Origin: Niebla homalea
Taxonomy: Eukaryota > Ascomycota > Lecanoromycetes > Lecanorales > Ramalinaceae
NCBI GenBank assembly: GCA_019925105.1
Contig: JAHGAU010000005.1
Coordinates: 1,240,001-1,304,000 of the forward strand
Length of the DNA: 64,000 nt
Direction: 5' to 3'
Below are positions 26,121 through 37,422 of the stretch, piece by piece. Below the pieces are notes generated by a model. The model saw only the letters and a list, made by a program, of their open reading frames with translations, was not told where the DNA came from and searched no databases. A program made the translations under genes and the position numbers. Position 1 is the stretch's first letter. Each line of letters begins with the position of its first letter.

Positions 26121-26639
26121 AATATTATAGGTTTTCTTAAAAAAAAATATATAAATAAATTCTTATTCTTTAAACGGTTATAAATGCTTTTAGCTTTTAA
26201 AACGTAAGTAAAGGCTAAGTGGATACCGGTTTTTATTCCTAACGTTATAGATATCGGGTTTTTTACGGTTATTAATAAGTTAAATGGCCGAGTATTAAGG
26301 AACGCCGGAATTAACTTAGCTAGATCCGTAGTATAAATCAATCAATTAATCAATCAAAATAATTTTATTTTATAGTCGGATTATTTCGTTAATTAATATA
26401 AAGATAAAAAGCTAATTATTAAGGGAGAATATTATTACGTTAACCTTTATTTATATAACCCTTAAGCGTCTATAGTAACGGCTTTAAGTCTTTTACTTTA
26501 TTAATAATTTACGTATCCAGCTTACTATTTCCTTTTAAAATAGCCGTAAAATTAAAATTTATTATAGAGTAAATATTAATACCAAATAATAAGTCTATAA
26601 AGGTGCTTTATCGATAATCTATTAATTATATATTACGAC

Positions 26640-27030
26640 CCGTTATATATTATAAATTAAAGTATATAGCTCTGGATTTCTATTGGGTTTATAAAGCGAT
26701 TTAATTAATACTTAATTTATAATTTACGCGTTTACCGGGTTATTTACTGCTATTAAAGACTATAATATCGTTATTATTAAGTTTATTAGAAACGCTCCCG
26801 GTTAAATATAAAGTTACATAATATATCTTTTATTTCCGGAACGTAAATTTATCGGTCGGTAATCGCTTAAAAATTTTTACGGCTTATAACGACCTTAAAA
26901 AGCACTTTTATTATAAGTATTTCCGTTATTATTTAGAAGGTTAGTTTATTATATACTTTTATTTCCGGTACGACGTTATATTAACTAATAAAATATATCT
27001 ATAGAATATACGGCGTAAATATATAAATCT
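26640..27030 (+). pseudogene. Second DUF3435/FluG-type C2H2 fragment
   Basis: The frame at 26,880-27,010 reads AYNDLKKHFYYKYFRYYLEG, stop, FIIYFYFRYDV, TNKIYL-stop-N. It aligns closely with 900-1,080 (NYNDLKRYF, YQKYFRYYPD, YLRYNVNLNNKVYL-stop-NH). The pair therefore comes from one protein family. An upstream run in the same frame (about 26,740-26,880, LFTAIKDYNIVIIKFIRNAPG) is coding-like. It is truncated on both sides, by LINE-1 on the left and the R1 repeat and LINE-2 on the right. Confidence 0.5.
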
Positions 27031-27149
27031 TTTACTTAACGGTAATTAAGTTTTAATTAATAGATTTACGTAGCTTATATTTAGGCTCTCGTAAATATAA
27101 TAAATAGGATCGTAAATCTTATTATTATGCTTATCCTTTTCTTATATAC

Positions 27150-27612
27150 TTAATATAAACCTTAAGTCTTATAAGCCTTAGGCCCTTTAATTCCCTAAGG
27201 TTAATAACAGTTAAACAATAATAGCCCTTCTCGCTGCCTATTAACGTACCCGCTTTATCGCGTTATCCGTTGCCTTTATAGCCGGGTTAAAGGACTTTAT
27301 ATTAGGAAATATTAAATTAATAAATCGGCTTTATACTTTCTATAAAAAATAGGAAGGATATAATTAAAAATATCTTTTTATTATGATGGAAAATATATTT
27401 AATATTAAATAATTATATTTAAAGTTTAATAATTATTATTTTTAAATATTAATCCACTATTAATAATAGTTTATATACGTTATATTAACTAGTTTATTAA
27501 GTAATATTATTTTAAGGGAAGTTTTACCTTTAAGGGAAATTTGGAAAAATCGTAATAATTAATAAAGCTTTTTCCCTTAAGATTATTAATAGGATTAAAG
27601 AGACTTTAAGTA
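27150..27612 (+). repeat. Dispersed repeat R1, copy 1
   Basis: It matches 34,300-35,215 in the same orientation: shared landmarks are CTTAGGCCCTTTAATTCC/CTAAGGTCTTTAATTCC, then ACCCGCTTTATCG, TATAGCCGG, GGAAATATTAAATTAAT, ATATACGTTATATTA and GAGACTYTAA. Copy 2 carries an extra block of about 450 bp (34,372-34,850). The similarity stops after GAGACTYTAA at 27,612/35,212, suggesting an element end. Nature unknown; it may be a long LTR or a transposon fragment. Confidence 0.6.
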
Positions 27613-27665
27613 TAATGTCTAAATATACGTTATAATAATAATTTATAAATATTTATAGAAAAAGA

Positions 27666-29430
27666 ATGGCGACGAACAAAGGGACCCTAAAGGTCCAAAA
27701 CGATGCATATACGTATAGCTTTAATAATAATAAGAGAAGTATATTAAGTACGATAAGTAGAAATAGCGTAATAATTAAGAATAAAATGGTAAACGGGCAA
27801 GTAATTTATATTAATAGAAACGGTAATAATACGTACGGGCAATATAATAATAATAAGCCGGATAACACTTAAAATAAATAAGGAATTAAGGTTAATAAAA
27901 TATATATATCGAAGTATATAAAACGTATAATAATAATACGGAAATAATAGGTAAATAAGGGGGTAAAAAAGCCGGTACGGTATTAACAATAAAAGATACG
28001 GGCGGAAAGAAAAGGTAAAAAGACCACAATAAAAGTATTATTAAGGGTATATAGAAAAGAAATAAAATTAATAAAAAGGATAAGACCTTAAAAGATTAAA
28101 AATAAAAGGCGGAAATAATACGTCGCCCAGTAAATAAAAGTAAAAAGGCAATAAGGGAAATAATAAAGGCCTTAAAAGGATTCCTTACGGTAAAATAAAA
28201 AGATATTATATTAAAGACCTAATTAATACTATAGATTAAGCTAAAAAACGTAAAAAACTTCTATATAAAGATAAGGGTAAAACTGGGGAAAACGGAACGG
28301 CTATAGGGCTTTTAAGGGGCGGTAATAAAAACGTTAATAAAAAGTAAAAACGGCGGCTTAAAGTTAAATATATAAGGCGAAGGTAAAAAGGCGGTGGCCC
28401 CTTAAACGAAAAAAAGCTAGGCAACGAGGGTAATAAAAAGGGTATTTACAATAAAGAATAAAAGGATAACGGAGGAGAAAGCGGTTATATTAAAAAAAAT
28501 AAAAATAATAACAATTTATTTATTTTATAACGAAAAAAGGAATACGGCGGTAAAAATAAACCCATTATAATTAATAAAAACTTTTAAAATAACGACGGAA
28601 TTATTAATAAAATAAATTATTATAATACGTAAACTATAAAATAAAGATATTCTTTTTAATATAACGTTTTTAAAAATAAAAGAAAGTTTAAAAAGTTTAA
28701 AGCTTAAATTAATAAAAGAAAATATAAATTAATTAAAATTTTAAAGTAATTATTTACCGTTATAATAAACGGAATATATTTATTACGTTTTAAGGAAGCT
28801 AAAAAAAAGGCTACGTTAAAAAATATAAAAAAAAAGAATATAGTTCTTTACTTAAGGCTTAAGATCGTTAACTATAAGCTTCCGTTAATAATAAGGAAAT
28901 TTAATTCCTTAAGATATATAAAGAAATATTTTATTATTATATTAAACATAATATTAATAAATATATATAATAACGTCTTAAATAAAAAGATTATTAAAGG
29001 AGGATCTCTTAAAATAATTCGGTTATAAAATAAAGCGGTTAATATTTATTAATATTTTAAGTATTAAAATTATAAATATATTATTATAAATTTTTTAATA
29101 TTATAAAATATATGATTTACGTTAAGGGTTATAATACCTATAAATATATAAAATTAATAATTAAAAGGCTTATAAAGGATACGCTTAAATATATTATATA
29201 TAATAAAAAGGGATACTTAATATAAGATTCTAAATATATAATAAGAATTAAGGAAATTAAACGTAAGGAAACCCGAATAACCACGAAAATCTAACGGTAT
29301 AATACGTATAAAATTAATCCAATAAATTAATTAAAAATAACCTTAAAACGTAAACTTAATTAATTAAATAATAAAAAATAAATAATAATAAAGAAAAAAA
29401 AGCTCTTTATAATCTTAACCTTAAAAGCCA
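27666..29430 (+). pseudogene. LINE-2 ORF1 (Gag-like), RIP-inactivated
   Basis: The authentic start ATG 27,666 opens 68 codons before the first RIP stop at 27,870 (MATNKGTLKVQND, then NGQVIYINRNGNNTYGQ). This is the longest intact piece of ORF1 in the window. The remainder is readable only through stops, with a Lys/Gly-rich low-complexity middle. Confidence 0.65.
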
Positions 29431-29449
29431 GTTATTTTACGTCTTTAAT

Positions 29450-32400
29450 AATAATTAAAAAAATATTAAATTAAAAAACGTTTAGCTTTAATAAAAAATC
29501 CGTAACTTAAACGGGTATAAAAAAGGGTACCTTTATAAAGGTTAATATATAATATATTAACGTTTTTAAAAATAATATAATATAACGTCCATAATAAGGG
29601 AATTAAAGCCGTAATATTAATATTTAAATTTAAAGAAATTAAAAATATTAACATTATAATAATATAGGAATTATTATATAGCCTATATATATATTTATTT
29701 ATTAACCCGGAAAAAAGGTTTTATTTAACCTTTAAGGGGAATAAAATAATTAGAATATATTTCTTTATAAATAAATAATTTAATATAAATAATTAAGATA
29801 TTACTTATTATAATAAAAACCTTTATATATTCTATATTATAAAAAAAGGAAACTTAAAGGGCGATTTTAATATCTATAACGTATATAACCCGCTGCCGGT
29901 TAATAAGGAAAATTTTTTTATAATATTATTACTTAAAAAGGTTTTAAATATTTTAAATAAATATATATTATTTAAAGACTTTAACCTATATTATTATATA
30001 TAGAACGAGGAAAAACATATAATAAATTACGTTAAATCAGATAATTTATTAATAATTACCGTTTAAGTTAACCTTTTATTATTAATATTATAAGGGATTA
30101 TTATATAAAAAAGTCGTAAGTTTAAAATAACGATTAATCTAACCTTTAATATAAAAAAGGTTATTAATATGGTCGTAATATATAAACTATAAAAAGACTT
30201 AAAATATAATTTAAATTATATATTGATATAAATAACCTTAAATTAAATTATTAATACGATTATATTATTACCAGTAAAGAAAACGTAAAAAATAATTAAG
30301 GAAATAAAAGCTTATATAATAATAAAAGAAATAATAATATAATTCGCGGACCTCCTTTAATTAAATAATAAAGATTAAATTAATTTTTTTATAAAATAAA
30401 TAATAAAAATATTAAATAAAATAATTAATAAAATTATTCTAATAATGAAATTTTTTTAAAGAATTAAAACCTATTAAAATAAAAAGTATATAATTATAAT
30501 TATAAAAATAAAAAGGTTAATTAAATGAACTTTTAAATATAGGAATTAAGAAATACTTAATTAATTAAAAATTAATTAAAAGGAAAAGGAAAGGATTATT
30601 AAGAAGGTTAAATAAATATATTTTTAGTTTATAGTATATAACTTAATAGTTTTATTTTATAATATTTAAAAGTTAATAAAATATAATAAAGAATAAAATA
30701 AAAAATTAAAACTTATCCTTAAATTCTTATCCTTTAAAAAACCCGATAATATATTAATTAATACCTTTAACGGTAAAATTAAAACCCTTAAAAAAGTATT
30801 TTTCTTTTTTTTATTAAAAGTTAATTTAAACGATATTAACGGCATTATATATTCCGACTTTATATTAATAAATAAAGTAATAATATAAAATATAATAATT
30901 AAGGCAATTAATAAATTAAAGAAAAATAAAGTCCCGGGATTAAATAAGATTCTTAATAGATTCTTAATAATAATAACCTTATTATTTAAAAAGGTTTTTA
31001 CTTATTTTTTTTAAGTATATTTTAACGTTGGTTATTATTTATATAAGTTTAAGGAAATAAAGACAATTATTCTTAAAAAGTTTATTAAACCGGATTACTT
31101 TAAAATAAAGTCTTATAGACTTATTATACTTTTATATACGTTAAAAAAGGTTTTAAAAACGGTAATAACGAGGATCCTTAACGACTATATAAAGAATTAC
31201 GGATTTCTTTCCGATTAATAAATAGGAATAAGGAAAGATTAATTAATAAAAATAGCCTTTAAAGGATTAATTAATAACGTATATACGGTATAAGGTTACG
31301 GGAAAAAATATATTATAAGTCTTCTTTTTCTTAATATTATAAGTATTTTCAATAAAGTAAATTATTAAAAATTACTATATAACATAACTTAAGGAAGAAA
31401 GGGATATTATTTTTCTTAATTAAATAAATGAAAAGTTTTTTAAATAATTAAGCTATATTAATTAATCTAAAATAAAAAATAAGCTTAATAAAGCCCGTTA
31501 TAACGGAAATTCCTTAAAGATTGCTTATTTCTTTTATATTATTCCTATTCTTTAACGGTTTATTAATCGAAAAATTTATTAAGTTAAAATAAAAGGTCCA
31601 AGTTAAAAGCTTTATTAATAATATTTACCTTTTAATTTATAATATTTTTATATATATAAATTATTTAAAACTAAAATAAACTTATAAAGTCTATTTTCGG
31701 TAAATAAAAACCTATAAGGCTTAATTTATACCGTATAAGTATAAACTTATTTATATAATTAAAAGTTTAAGGCTATATAATATAATAATTATAATAAACT
31801 TAAATAAAATTATAATAAAGCCGGATATTAATATTAAAGTCCTTAACCTTTAAATAAATAAGAAACTCGACTAAAAAGACTATATAAAAAAGGTTTAAAA
31901 AAAATAACTTTATAAGAAAAAGGCCTTATTTATTTCGCTATATTAATATAAAGAGTTATATTATAAAAAGCCCGGATTATTTATTAAGTTATAATAAAGT
32001 TAGCTATATTATACGTTATAGTTATTTAATATATATTTAAAAGTATTCCGGGATATAAAAAAAAGTTTATTTAAATATTATAGAAAGTCTAGAATCAGTA
32101 TTTAAGAGTAATTAATAATACCTATAAAGTAACTTTTATCCCGGTATTAAAATCTAAGGTCTTTATATTGCCGGTTAAAGTCTTATTAAATTAAATAATT
32201 ACTTAAATAAAATTAAAGAAATATATATACTTAGCTATAATAATAAGAAACGGGTAGATCCATTAGAATCTTAATAAGCTTAAAGTTAAAAAAAATAAAT
32301 TAAAGATATTTATTTCCCCTTTTATTAAGATAAAATAAAAATAAGTTAAGAAGAAGGTTAATTTTACCGGTATCTTAAAAGTTAATTTAAGTAAATATAA

Positions 32401-33200
32401 ATTCCCGCCAGGCGTAAAAGAAATTAAGATTAAAAAGATTTAAAGAGTAAAAACTATAATAATTACTTTATAAATTATAATAAAATAAACCGAACGTTAA
32501 CGGAAATATAAAGACTTTATATTTTAAAGTTATTATTACTTAGCTTTTAACGATAAAAAGATTATTAATAAGTATTTTTACCGTTATAATATTATAAAGA
32601 AAAATAATAACGTATTAATAATTTAATTCCGGACGGGTAAAAACGGTTTAATTTACTTCCTATTTACTATATATACCGGGGGTTAAATAAACGTTAAATA
32701 TAAGTACGGATAAAGGAAATAGAACGTTATATACGTCTTTATTTCTTATCCCTTATTTACGGAAATTAAATTAAAACTTATTATAAAAGTTAATATTTAT
32801 AATTACCGTTAAATATTATTTAAAAAGTAAGGTATCCGGGTAACCGTTAAGTTTATAATATCCACCGGATTATTATTATAATTTAATTTTATTATAAAAA
32901 TAAATAAGGTTATTAAAAACTTTATAAAGAGAATTTATTACCGGTTAAGGAAGGAAAAAAAGAGTAGAAACCGGTTATATTAATTATATAAACCGGAAAG
33001 CATTTTCTATAGCCGTAAGGATATAATAATAAATATTTACCAGAAATCTTTAAAAAAGTTAATAGCGATAATAATATAAAAAAAAGTATATATTAAATAC
33101 GTAAATATTAATAAGGATATTTAAAAATATTATATAAAATTAAGGCAATATAAATATATAAAGGAGCGGAAAAACAATAAGCTTAAAGATAGCCTTTATA
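29450..33200 (+). pseudogene. LINE-2 ORF2 (endonuclease and reverse transcriptase), RIP-inactivated
   Basis: KDFNLYY (GDFN in active enzymes) lies at about 29,973-29,995. The reverse transcriptase fingers motif reads KKNKVPGLNK near 30,920, and the FVDD box has become FINNIYLLIYN near 31,610-31,640, so both catalytic Asp residues are Asn. It is collinear with LINE-1 ORF2 over the whole length. Confidence 0.7.
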
Positions 33201-33473
33201 AGGATATAATTATAATATTATGGATTTTCTTAGGGGAGTTGAAATATAAAAAGGGTATAAATAAATTATTACTTTCTGGACGGCCGTTAATATCCTTTAT
33301 TTTAAAGGATAAAGGGTGGAGGCCTGATAAATACCGGTTTTTACTTTAACGTTATAAATATTAAGTTTTTATAATTATTAATAAGGCTAAAAGGCCGCAT
33401 ATTAAAGAACGCCGGAATTAACTTAACTAGACCCGTAGTATAAATCAATCAATCAATCAATAATAATTTATAA

Positions 33474-33665
33474 GTTATATTATAGTATTAAATTTGGCTT
33501 TATCCTATTTATTGCTTAAGGACTTAAAGAAAACAAGGAAATTACCTTTTTTATATATCGGGTTTAATATTAAAAATACCGATTTTTTCTATAAAGGGAT
33601 TAAATTATATTTAATATTTCCGTCAAGAAACGTTTATAAACCGTAATTATTACGGGATAAAAGTC
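33474..33665. other. Unassigned spacer after LINE-2
   Basis: Nothing recognised. Confidence 0.4.
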
Positions 33666-33770
33666 GGCTTAAAACGATAAGCTTAAAATACTATAAATCT
33701 TAATAATCTTAATATCCTTAAACGATAAGCTTAAGATATTTAATATCCTTGAACGATAAGTTTAAAATAG
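33666..33770 (+). repeat. 31-bp tandem repeat, RIP-mutated array
   Basis: Units AACGATAAGCTTAAGATA + TTTAATATCCTTG recur three to four times. The un-mutated counterpart (GACGATAAGCTCAAGACC + TTTAATCTCCTGG) lies at 35,217-35,267, so the two arrays differ mainly by C-to-T and G-to-A. Confidence 0.65.
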
Positions 33771-33837
33771 AAGTTTAATAAACGTTTTTTGATCCGTTTA
33801 AACCGAGTTACTGGTTCAAATATTAAGTAAGTTTAGA

Positions 33838-33975
33838 CGTTTAAAGGGGTTTAAATAGTAAGAGGACTTAAGCACTTAAGGAGTCTAAATACTTAAAGGG
33901 TTTAAATACTTAAAGAGTCTAAACACTTAAAAGGTTTAAACACTTAAGGGGTTTAAACTCTAGGAGGGTTTAAAT
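33838..33975 (+). repeat. 17-bp minisatellite, about six to seven copies
   Basis: Units such as GAGTCTAAATACTTAAA, GGGTTTAAATACTTAAA, GAGTCTAAACACTTAAA and AGGTTTAAACACTTAAG follow head to tail at exactly 17-bp spacing, ending in GGGTTTAAACTCTAGGA. A period of 17 excludes a coding repeat. Confidence 0.8.
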
Positions 33976-34299
33976 AATAAGACGGTTATCTTTCTTAACT
34001 CATCGGGTCTAATTATATCTTTAAATAACCCTTTTACGTTAATACGATAATAACTTATAAGGTATCTTTAATATTAAGGTTAGGTATACCGGAATACATA
34101 ATATACCAGTAAGTAAATTAATATATACGTAAAGTATTCCGTTAAATTATTAAATCCGGAAACTTAATTATTACGTATTAATTTAATTATTCTAAGGCTT
34201 AATCGCTTTATACCTTAAATACCCCAGGGACTTTTCAGACCGTAGGGTTATCCTTTACCTTAGGGTATTAATAAACCGTATACTTTATATAAACCTTAA
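33976..34299. other. Unassigned interval
   Basis: Moderately AT-rich; several CCTTAGGG- or CCTTAAGG-like palindromic words near 34,250-34,340. No gene seen. Confidence 0.4.
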
Positions 34300-35215
34300 G
34301 GTTTATTTTAACCTTAGGGTCTTATAACCCCTAAGGTCTTTAATTCCTTAAGGTTATAGATAATAAAGTAAAAACGTTTTAAATTAATAACTTAATATAT
34401 AAAACCTTAAAATATAAAAATACAAATTATATTATATAAATTATAATAAAGTTAATTTATAGCGATTTAAAATTAATATTAAATATTACCACCGATATTA
34501 ATTTAAATAATCTAATTAAATTAATAATAAATACCCTATATCTATAAGGACCGTATTACGATTATTTAATTAAAGGAAATATATATTTTTTTTTAACCTT
34601 ATATTTTCTATACGATAAGGATTCTTAAATTTTAATCTAAAACGTAAGTTTCCTTTATATAAAAAGTCTTCGTAAATAGAACTTTTTAATATATAAAACC
34701 TATATATATTTTTAATGTTTACAATAATAAACAATTTATACTAATACGGAGTAATAAAGGTAATAAGATATTTATATTAAAGCGTTAAATTACTTTAATT
34801 TATAACTTTTTATTATATTTTTACTTTTATACCTTTTAAATAATAAGTTTTATTGCTTATTAATATACCCGCTTTATCGTACTATTAATCCTTATAGCCG
34901 GCTTAGAGGATATTACGGTGGGAAATATTAAATTAATGAATTAACTTTAAAATTTCCGTAAGAAATAAGAAGAATATAATTAAAAATATCCTTTATTATA
35001 ATAGAAAAATAATTTAACAATAAGTAATTATATTTAAAGTTATTTTTAGATATTAACCCATTACTAATAATTAATATATACGTTATATTAGCTAATTTTC
35101 TTAAATAGTATTAGCCCGAGGGCAGCTTTATTTCTAAGGAAAAATTGGAACGGTTATAATAGTTAATAAAGCTTTTTTCTTTTAAGGTTATTAATGGGTC
35201 TGAGAGACTCTAAAT
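34300..35215 (+). repeat. Dispersed repeat R1, copy 2, with extra 450-bp block
   Basis: It is homologous to 27,150-27,612 (same landmarks, same order). The block 34,372-34,850 has no counterpart in copy 1, so either copy 1 lost it or copy 2 gained it. The end near 35,212 abuts the un-mutated 31-bp repeats. Confidence 0.6.
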
Positions 35216-35216
35216 T

Positions 35217-35267
35217 CAAGACGATAAGCTCAAGACCTTTAATCTCCTGGGACGATAAGCTCAAGAC
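35217..35267 (+). repeat. 31-bp tandem repeat, un-mutated array
   Basis: GACGATAAGCTCAAGA occurs twice, separated by CCTTTAATCTCCTGG, directly before the Gypsy LTR. Compare 33,666-33,770. Confidence 0.65.
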
Positions 35268-35411
35268 TGTTAGGACGGATAACCACTCGGCTACGGAGGT
35301 AAAAGTAGCTAACCTGGGCAGGTAATAGCGCTTAGGGGTAAGCCGCTATTACCATATAAGGGGTGTTAGGCCCGGTAGGCCACCCCTGCGGGGTGCGCAT
35401 AGGCGCTAACA
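35268..35411 (-). repeat. Gypsy-type 3' LTR (144 bp), not RIP-mutated
   Basis: Read on the minus strand it starts TGTTAGCGCC and ends CCGTCCTAACA, the TG...CA ends of LTRs. Immediately upstream on that strand is the purine tract GGAGGGGAAG (plus TAA), the expected priming site for plus-strand synthesis. The solo LTR at 46,555-46,932 has the same TGTTAGCGCC terminus. The LTR contains a perfect hairpin (GGTAATAGCG...CGCTATTACC, 35,321-35,353) and a tRNA-like A-box (TAGCCGAGTGG, minus strand, about 35,287-35,297). Confidence 0.6.
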
Positions 35412-35590
35412 TTACTTCCCCTCCTATGCACTCGTCCCCGAGTGTACAGGCTATTAAAGCCACGCCTTTAGGGGGTTACCCCAGGCTGGAGGCCCTACTC
35501 GTAAGGCCCGACTTCGGTATCCAGTGAGAGCCCCTATGGGGATCACCTACCGGGGTTGAGCCGGTCCCCGCGGGGCACCGTACTAAGAAC
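35412..35590 (-). mobile_element. 3' end of a Gypsy-like retrotransposon, truncated
   Basis: GC-rich and un-mutated, with short inverted repeats (CACCCC/GGGGTG, ACTCG/CGAGT). It adjoins the LTR through the polypurine tract. Minus-strand translation is proline/arginine-rich like the tails of fungal Gypsy polyproteins but too short to assign a domain. The element is cut off at about 35,590, where RIP-type AT-rich sequence resumes. Confidence 0.5.
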
Positions 35591-35599
35591 CTAAATAAA

Positions 35600-36075
35600 A
35601 TACATAGTAATCAATATAAAGGCGATATAGAATTATTCTGCGCTAACTAGAATTAATAGTTTGTTTAGATTAAAGGTATTAACTGGGAGGACGGTTTTAA
35701 ATAAAGTTAAATATAATAGTAGTTATAATATTAATAATAATTTTCTATTATCTTAATAAGAATTTAAAGCTTAAATAAATTTATTTTATTTATGTAAAAA
35801 AAGCTAAAAACTATATAGGTAATAGAGATATAGTAAATAAAGGTTATATTATTATTAAAGAAAACCTTATATAAATTAAATAAGAAATTAATAACGCGAA
35901 TATAATATTTAGGCCGGAAAATTTTAAGATATTTTTAAATAGCCGTAATATAGTATTAACACTTAATATAATTAAAGGTTAATATACGCGTAAATTTATA
36001 AGCACTTAAAATCAAAGTACATATTAAATTTTCCGGCACAATAGGTTTTCCGTTACCCGTAGAGGGACGTTACTT
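35600..36075. other. Unassigned interval
   Basis: AT-rich, no readable product. Confidence 0.4.
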
Positions 36076-36079
36076 CTAT

Positions 36080-37422
36080 AACTTAATAATCATAAAAACT
36101 CTCGACGCAATCCTCGCAAGATACGTTATTTAAGATGACGATACCCGGGATAAGCTTCTCGGGGTAGCATTCGTCGTTATTAATAATAATAATAAGCTTT
36201 AATTACCAGTCCAATCTTATCCCTACCCTTAAATAACAACTTACCCTCCTAGAAACCCTCTATAAAGGCTTTACCGGCCGTACCTTTATTTTATTAGATA
36301 GCGGCCCCTTCACCACTTCCACCTTTACCTAGGTCGCCTTATCCGGTAAAATCATTACCGTCCCCGCTATTTTTACCTTCGTCAAACGCGGCTTCTTCTT
36401 TCTCAACTCCGACGTTAAACCTTTTATCCCCGAGCTTACTGGTCTATAAATCTTACGCGGTTTTAATTCTATAAATAACGTATTTATTCTCGAAGATAAC
36501 GATACTAAAATTATACTATGCTCCTTACTTATATATATAGCCGGGTTAACGTACGATCTCGCCGACTCATACTTAAAGAAGTAATCGAAATTAATAAATA
36601 GGACGGATATAAATCTATACTATATATTGACGGGCTAAACAACCTTATTAAAGTTTACCCCGGGTTAAAGCTAGTAATATAATACGTTAATCGATTAAAC
36701 GGCGTAAATAATCGAGCGTATAATAGGCCAGATAATTAATATATATTTTAAGGAAAATATATTACGGCCGCTCGGCATAATAAATATTACGTTCTACTTT
36801 ATTTTTAAGCTTAATATTAAGAAAGCAGGCTATACACTACGCGATCGTAGGACGGGTTCATTATAGATACGCCCGTTGCCGGTGCCTCTAAAACTGCCGG
36901 TCGAGAATACGGGCGCGGGTTTATAAATAACGGGGCGGGACTACGCGCAGATATTATAAGGGTTACTTTTTATTTTTAAAACATAAGAAGGAGGCGGGAT
37001 TTTAACGAAAAAGACTATTAATAAGATATTCCGTCCGTAGTTAAACGAGATACAACGGACGTCACTATAAGATACGGTAAATTATTAGTACGATAAGATA
37101 ATTCTAGAATTTCCGCTTAGAACGATGGTATAATATGGGATCGGAGGGGTAATAAATGTAAAGGACGTACTGGGGAAGAGGAGGGCGGGGAGTATATAAT
37201 GGATAGGTATGGCGAATTATTATTAGATAAGTTCCTATATATAGTCTTTAAGAAAAGAAACTAATTAATTAATAACGGAAATAGTAAATTAATCGAGTGA
37301 CGGGTATTACGGCGACGTTAATTGTGAATATTTACCCGTTTCCGGATACTATTATTATTAAGCTATATAACAAACTTAAAAGAACCTTATATAAGAATTT
37401 ATTAATGGAGTTACAGAAATAA
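36080..37422 (+). pseudogene. Beta-lactamase-fold serine hydrolase (EstB/LovD-like) pseudogene
   Basis: About 440 codons in several frames match fungal class-C beta-lactamase-like esterases or transesterases. N-terminus (about 36,090): KTLDAILARYVI, DDDTRDKLLGVAFVV. After a frame change: GFTGRTF and FTTSTFT-stop-VALSGKI, where the catalytic SxxK Ser appears to have become Leu (TCA to TTA). Then PFIPELTGLQILRGFNS, TKIILCSLL, YIAGLTYDLADSYLK and INRTDINLYY (HTSGLxYDLADPDL; RTD expected). Later NEI-stop-RTSL, GIGGVINVKDVLGKRRAGS and, in another frame, LYNKLKRTLYKNLLMELQK-stop ending at 37,422. Family members hydrolyse esters or transfer acyl groups. At least two frame changes plus RIP stops; an internal deletion lies near 36,285. 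It is not RIP-saturated, so some segments keep 50-100 open codons. Confidence 0.75.

Larger units (their letters stand above)
20572..26355 (+). mobile_element. LINE-1: full-length Tad-like non-LTR retrotransposon
   Basis: It shares with three other copies in this window the 5' start ATGGCGACGAAYAA and the 3' end CCGTAGTATAAATCAATCAA with an (ATCA)n tail. It is flanked by a 13-bp target duplication AAAATAATTTTAT (20,559-20,571 and 26,356-26,368). ORF1 and ORF2 (endonuclease, reverse transcriptase) follow in order, both riddled with RIP stops. Length 5.8 kb. Tad-like LINEs copy their RNA at the nicked target via the ORF2 protein. Confidence 0.85.
27649..33460 (+). mobile_element. LINE-2: full-length Tad-like non-LTR retrotransposon
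   Basis: Same family and orientation as LINE-1, 5.8 kb, with the same start (ATGGCGACGAACAA at 27,666) and the same (ATCA)n tail. It is flanked by a 13-15 bp target duplication (AATAATAATTTATAA, 27,634-27,648, and 33,459-33,473, overlapping the tail by two bases). Seventeen bases separate the duplication from ATG. It is RIP-mutated throughout. It interrupts sequence adjacent to the R1 repeat. Confidence 0.85.

Noticed and set aside
26117..26341. 74-codon minus-strand open frame
   Set aside because: It lies antisense in the conserved LINE-1 3' end, which is recognised by its tail and target duplication.
27744..28424. Open frames of 81 and 62 codons on the minus strand
   Set aside because: Shadows of LINE-2 ORF1 on the opposite strand.
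29466..29654. 62-codon minus-strand open frame
   Set aside because: Antisense of the LINE-2 ORF1/ORF2 junction region.
34240..34345. Telomere-like CCTTAGGG words
   Set aside because: Irregular spacing and mixed CCTTAAGG/CCTTAGGG, not a TTAGGG array.
35268..35411. A tRNA gene on the minus strand
   Set aside because: Only an A-box-like D-arm is visible; no acceptor pairing, anticodon arm or proper B-box, and the sequence lies in an LTR.
35364..35411. A separate 48-bp TGTTAG...CTAACA element
   Set aside because: The flanks show no duplication, and the purine tract fits the longer 144-bp LTR that starts at 35,268.
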